DNA from: Paraeggerthella sp964369725
GTDB lineage: Bacteria > Actinomycetota > Coriobacteriia > Coriobacteriales > Eggerthellaceae
DNA: 35,239 bases
Reading direction: 5' to 3'
Assembly: GCA_964369725.1 (NCBI GenBank)
Contig: CAYJGC010000014.1
Span: 1-35,239 of the forward strand
The notes under the pieces were generated by a model that was given only the letters and a program-made list of their open reading frames with translations, made no database searches and was not told where the DNA came from. Of the stretch, positions 32,223 to 35,239 are shown piece by piece. The number at the start of each line of letters is the position of its first letter. The first letter of the stretch is position 1. Made by a program: the position numbers and the translations under genes.

Positions 32223-32256
32223 TAACTTCTCATTGTTTTTCAACAATGAGAAGTTA
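32223..32256. repeat. 15-bp perfect hairpin in the decayed spacer
   Basis: TAACTTCTCATTGTT (32223-32237) pairs with AACAATGAGAAGTTA (32242-32256) around a TTTC loop. There is no T run on either strand. Confidence 0.8.
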
Positions 32257-32506
32257 GCTTTCATGTTAACTATATTAATCGAGAAACGTATGTCTAAAAG
32301 GGATTTCTTTTGATTTTCTTTGGTTGTATTGACTGTATTTTCGTTCGGCTAACGTCGATATTCTAAATTTCTACAATTTTTGATTAATCAAGCCTTTTTA
32401 ACGAAGTAGCGTAGTAAAATAATTAATCTACTGTTTTACTTCATTGCTGCCAAATGCAGTAAGTTAATTTGTATTTCAGGGATGCGTTTCTTTTAAGGAG
32501 AAATGA

Positions 32507-34900
32507 GTGTTAAAAAAAATCATAGCAGCAGTATTGCTTTTTGTGGCGAGCCCTTTTCTTTTAGGGGCTACTACCATGATAGAGTCAAGCATTTTGTATC
32601 AAATGGAAGAAAATTATATAGATTTGACTAAAATAGAAATTTCTATAAAAGAAGAAGACACATATATTCCTTTTGATGAAGCTGTCAATAATTTAGAAAA
32701 AGAAATGATAGCAACGGGAGAAACAGGAGCAGCTAAAACTTCAGTATATTTTGAAGACGGGGAGGATATTCAAGAAAATATTCTGAGAGTGGACTTAGAT
32801 TTTGCAGGAGACACCCTAGCTCAACCAGTCAATACTATGTTTGTAACAGACCAGTCAGGCTCAATGAATATGATAGCTGGACAAACATCAGGAGCCGTAA
32901 GCGCTACTCCTTGCCTTCATGAAGAACACGCTTACAAAATACTCATTAGAATAGACGGTGTATTATATAATTATTATCATTTTCCTTCAGAATCTGATTG
33001 GACAGGTGATTGGTACGATTCAATCAATGGGAAAGCAACAATTTTAAAAGAAGCAAAAAATTACGCAATTAAAGAAGGTGTAGCCACAGAAAGTAGTGCA
33101 GTATCTTTAAGGTACTCTAATTACTTTATTTTTAATATTAGTAATTTATCGCATCATCATCATTATGATTATACAGGCGTTGCAGCTCAAAAAGATTCTG
33201 CAAGAGTTTTTATTGATGCTCCTGCCACGGATGCAGAATTGGAAAAAAAAGAATTAGAAAACGAGAGTTTTACGAAAATCGATAGAGATATTTTTAATAA
33301 AACCGCAGCTTCATCTTTGGTTTGGGAGTTTTACTCACCTGTTGCCATAAATACAAGCATCTCGGCTGGTGAGTACATAGATAGTCTAAATGCAGCCGGA
33401 GATTGTTACGATAGAATGAATATCTCAAAATCGATATTTCATGAATTGTCTGAAATAGCTTTAACAAATAGCGGTAATACTATAGGTTATGGAAATTTTG
33501 CAGGAACTCTTCATTCTTCACAAGATTTAGGAAGTGTTCCTTTAGTCGATGAATTTTTAAATACTACGGGCACTCGCTCCACTCATTATGAAGACGGTTT
33601 GGATTTCGCTAAAGCTGAATTTACAAAAGAAGGAGAAGCCCATTCTGGCAACCAAAACCTTTTAATATTTGTAACGGATGGAGTGCCTAATGGCACGCTT
33701 GCTACCCCGAGTTCTTTAGACACATATATGACAGATTTTATCAAAGAAACGAATGCAATTGTATATTTTATAGGTATTGATATACCAGATGTTAATTTCA
33801 ATACTTTTGGTCCTTCCATAGCTACTTCAGATTCTTATGGAAACGAAAACATGAGAAACTCTAAAAGTCCTGATGATCTTCTGAGCATTCAAGAAGAACT
33901 TGAAAAGATTTTAACATCGACCACAAATTTAACAACAAGTATAAATAGCGATTTCTATATGATTTCTGATGCTGATCACCCTGTGACTATTAATTACACA
34001 ATAAAAGATTCTGCAGAAGTGCATACAGAAACTGTAGACTCCCTTGATGAGTTATCACACCTTGGTATTACATACGACAAAGATACAGGAGCAGTAAATT
34101 GGAATGCTGGAAGCAGGGGAATAACCTCTGCTAGACTTTCATTTTATAAACAGTTCGATGAATCAAAAGTAGACTGGGAAAAAATCAAAAATGGCGAGAC
34201 CCTAGTAGGAACATCTCTTGGTGCTTCCAGTACGGGATATATTGACTATTCTGGAAGAGAGCAAGAAATAATTATGGATGACACCGCTTCATATATCATA
34301 GAAAAAAATAGTAAGCTCACCATAGAAAACACCACTTCTACGCCGTATGACGTAGAATTTGGGCAAGAAATTAGTTATGAAATCACAGTAAAAAATACTG
34401 GAGTTCTTACAAGTGAAGATAACTATGTATATCAAAAGCTTCCCGAGGGCACAACGTACTCCTCTAGCCTAGAGGGAGCTTATGACGAAGATGCTAAGGT
34501 GATTACCTATGAGATACCTTCTTTGACACCAGGCGAAGAAGTTGTGTTTTCGTATGTAGCCATAGTAGATGTTTACGATTTTGAAATCGTATCGCAAGCA
34601 AGGCTAGGAGTGTACGAGGAAACTGTGACCTATGACGAAGCGGGAATCCCTTATCTTGTGGCGACAGATTTGGTTCATAAGAGTGCAAAACAAGTATTTC
34701 CTTCAGATCCGGAAGACCCTACAGCCCCAGTGATTCCGGATGAAACTCAAACTTCTCAAACAGAAAACTCTCAGCAGTTGCCCGCTGGTCAGATAAGTTC
34801 TGCAACAGGAGATGTGATTCTTATTGCCGGGCTGAGTGTCGCCGGAGTTTCACTTGTGACGCTCTTGATAGCGCTGGTTTTAAGGAGAAAGACAATATAG
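32507..34900 (+). CDS. Surface-anchored VWA-domain adhesin-like protein (AT-rich, likely acquired)
   Basis: The 797-residue protein opens with a signal peptide (KKIIAAVLLFVASPFLLG). Its VWA domain has the MIDAS motif DQSGS (Asp115-Ser119) and, after a large insertion, LLIFVTDGVPNG. A DUF11/isopeptide-type domain lies near residues 610-690 (YEITVKNTGVLTSEDNYVYQ). The C-terminus has a Pro/Thr linker, LPAGQ at residue 758, SSATGD, a hydrophobic helix and RRKTI. A canonical LPxTG is missing. It resembles pilus-tip or backbone adhesins of Gram-positives. The gene is AT-rich with AAA/GAA/TTT-heavy codons, unlike its neighbours. GTG at 32507 has AAGGAG upstream; an ATG at 32503 is out of frame. Secreted and probably wall- or membrane-attached. 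Confidence 0.88.
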   Translation: MLKKIIAAVLLFVASPFLLGATTMIESSILYQMEENYIDLTKIEISIKEEDTYIPFDEAVNNLEKEMIATGETGAAKTSVYFEDGEDIQENILRVDLDFAGDTLAQPVNTMFVTDQSGSMNMIAGQTSGAVSATPCLHEEHAYKILIRIDGVLYNYYHFPSESDWTGDWYDSINGKATILKEAKNYAIKEGVATESSAVSLRYSNYFIFNISNLSHHHHYDYTGVAAQKDSARVFIDAPATDAELEKKELENESFTKIDRDIFNKTAASSLVWEFYSPVAINTSISAGEYIDSLNAAGDCYDRMNISKSIFHELSEIALTNSGNTIGYGNFAGTLHSSQDLGSVPLVDEFLNTTGTRSTHYEDGLDFAKAEFTKEGEAHSGNQNLLIFVTDGVPNGTLATPSSLDTYMTDFIKETNAIVYFIGIDIPDVNFNTFGPSIATSDSYGNENMRNSKSPDDLLSIQEELEKILTSTTNLTTSINSDFYMISDADHPVTINYTIKDSAEVHTETVDSLDELSHLGITYDKDTGAVNWNAGSRGITSARLSFYKQFDESKVDWEKIKNGETLVGTSLGASSTGYIDYSGREQEIIMDDTASYIIEKNSKLTIENTTSTPYDVEFGQEISYEITVKNTGVLTSEDNYVYQKLPEGTTYSSSLEGAYDEDAKVITYEIPSLTPGEEVVFSYVAIVDVYDFEIVSQARLGVYEETVTYDEAGIPYLVATDLVHKSAKQVFPSDPEDPTAPVIPDETQTSQTENSQQLPAGQISSATGDVILIAGLSVAGVSLVTLLIALVLRRKTI

Positions 34901-34970
34901 GAAATATAGTAGCATCCTTTGTTCTGCGGCTATCTCTAATCTTGCAAAGTATTGCTTCTCTTGGCAAATT

Positions 34971-34985
34971 TTAAGGTTACCTTAA
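34971..34985. promoter_or_regulatory. 7-1-7 palindrome upstream of the last gene
   Basis: TTAAGGT-T-ACCTTAA is a perfect inverted repeat in the 215-base spacer. It may be an operator for the gene starting at 35116. Confidence 0.35.
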
Positions 34986-35115
34986 TTGGCTCATTAAATG
35001 GCTTCTTAAAGCTTCTGACAGCAAGGATGCTGGAAACAAAATGGTATTGATAATCCGAGCAGTCTCCATCGTAGTACCATTAATGTTGATTATGGTTTGA
35101 AGAGGAGAAAACAAG

Positions 35116-35239
35116 ATGATGCCCAATAGAAATTCTGACATAGTACCTACTTCAGCAAAAGTCGCACTATGCCCCGCGTCTATTTATGAAAAGCTCAAAG
35201 CAACAAGAAATCTAAAAACTATATACCTGGCTGGTGGAT
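35116..35239 (+). CDS. Start of an unidentified gene (3' truncated by window)
   Basis: The ATG is preceded by AGAGGAGAAA. Forty-one codons are visible and remain open to the window end (MMPNRNSDIVPTSAKVALCP onward, ending TIYLAGG). No family can be named from this. It follows the VWA surface-protein gene in the same direction, so a partner such as a pilin, sortase or regulator is possible. Confidence 0.55.
   Translation, partial: MMPNRNSDIVPTSAKVALCPASIYEKLKATRNLKTIYLAGG

Larger units (their letters stand above)
31326..32506. other. 1.18-kb spacer of apparently decayed DNA
   Basis: No intact gene is supported. Fragments include a minus-free plus-strand frame at about 31452-31532 ending KAKLLVDEQIEHLKEVGKK-stop, which recalls the start of Abi_2-type proteins. 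A second frame at 31644-31787 has NVTGSFTLVAHWDG, like the end of a Listeria/InlB-type repeat. A third frame at about 31803-31895 ends RVVKSSN-stop. Hairpins lie at 31367-31401, 31773-31796 and 32223-32256. Together these suggest remnants of lost genes. Confidence 0.45.

Noticed and set aside
32062..32313. 83-aa open frame in the decayed spacer
   Set aside because: No ribosome site, no recognisable composition, and it runs through a perfect hairpin.

Overview
The window looks like a chromosomal scaffold from a host-associated actinobacterium of the class Coriobacteriia. My best guess is the Atopobiaceae (Lancefieldella/Atopobium-like), judged from moderate GC, strong purine-rich ribosome binding sites, the housekeeping protein style, a Tat-exported flavin reductase, and BspA-like and LPxTG surface proteins. 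This placement is an inference, because no rRNA or other phylogenetic marker is present apart from protein-coding genes. Both 100-N gaps (3393-3492 and 9339-9438) are flanked by identical contig ends of 15 and 55 bases, so they are probably assembly joins rather than missing DNA.

Layout. Positions 1-3033 hold a truncated multi-pass Ser/Thr kinase, a convergent pyridoxal kinase and a small membrane protein. Positions 3174-3820 hold a truncated, apparently frameshifted AlbA/RecG-like regulator remnant. A co-directional housekeeping block at 3923-9297 carries serS, a membrane-anchored protein, a stand-alone cyanophycin-synthetase-N-like protein, a class I aminotransferase and a divergent D-Ala-D-Ala ligase. 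Positions 9650-13048 form an envelope block: YtxH protein, PRC-barrel protein, VTT/TVP38 membrane protein and TM2 protein with Gln/Tyr-rich repeats. Then come a DhnA-type class I aldolase, a GNAT acetyltransferase, tRNA-Leu(CAA), an ABM-domain protein, a hypothetical protein, a WYL regulator and an agmatinase-family ureohydrolase. Most of these units are separated by clear intrinsic terminators.

The second half is more accessory. It contains a BspA-like LPxTG protein with five exact 83-residue repeats, and an AAA/DUF4143 ATPase whose start codon sits in a 23-bp tandem repeat. Next is a leftward group of a chagasin-like inhibitor lipoprotein, a MerR regulator and a Tat/lipobox FAD reductase; the reductase has a textbook 19-bp-spacer MerR promoter. 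After these come DUF1848 with an overlapping small gene, and a tight three-gene cassette of unknown function at 28717-31325 (helical protein, TerB-like protein, glycine-rich membrane protein). About 1.2 kb of decayed DNA follows, then an AT-rich VWA surface adhesin and the start of a further gene at the window end.

The strongest candidate for an undescribed system is the three-gene cassette. The reductase with its MerR promoter is the most testable regulatory unit.
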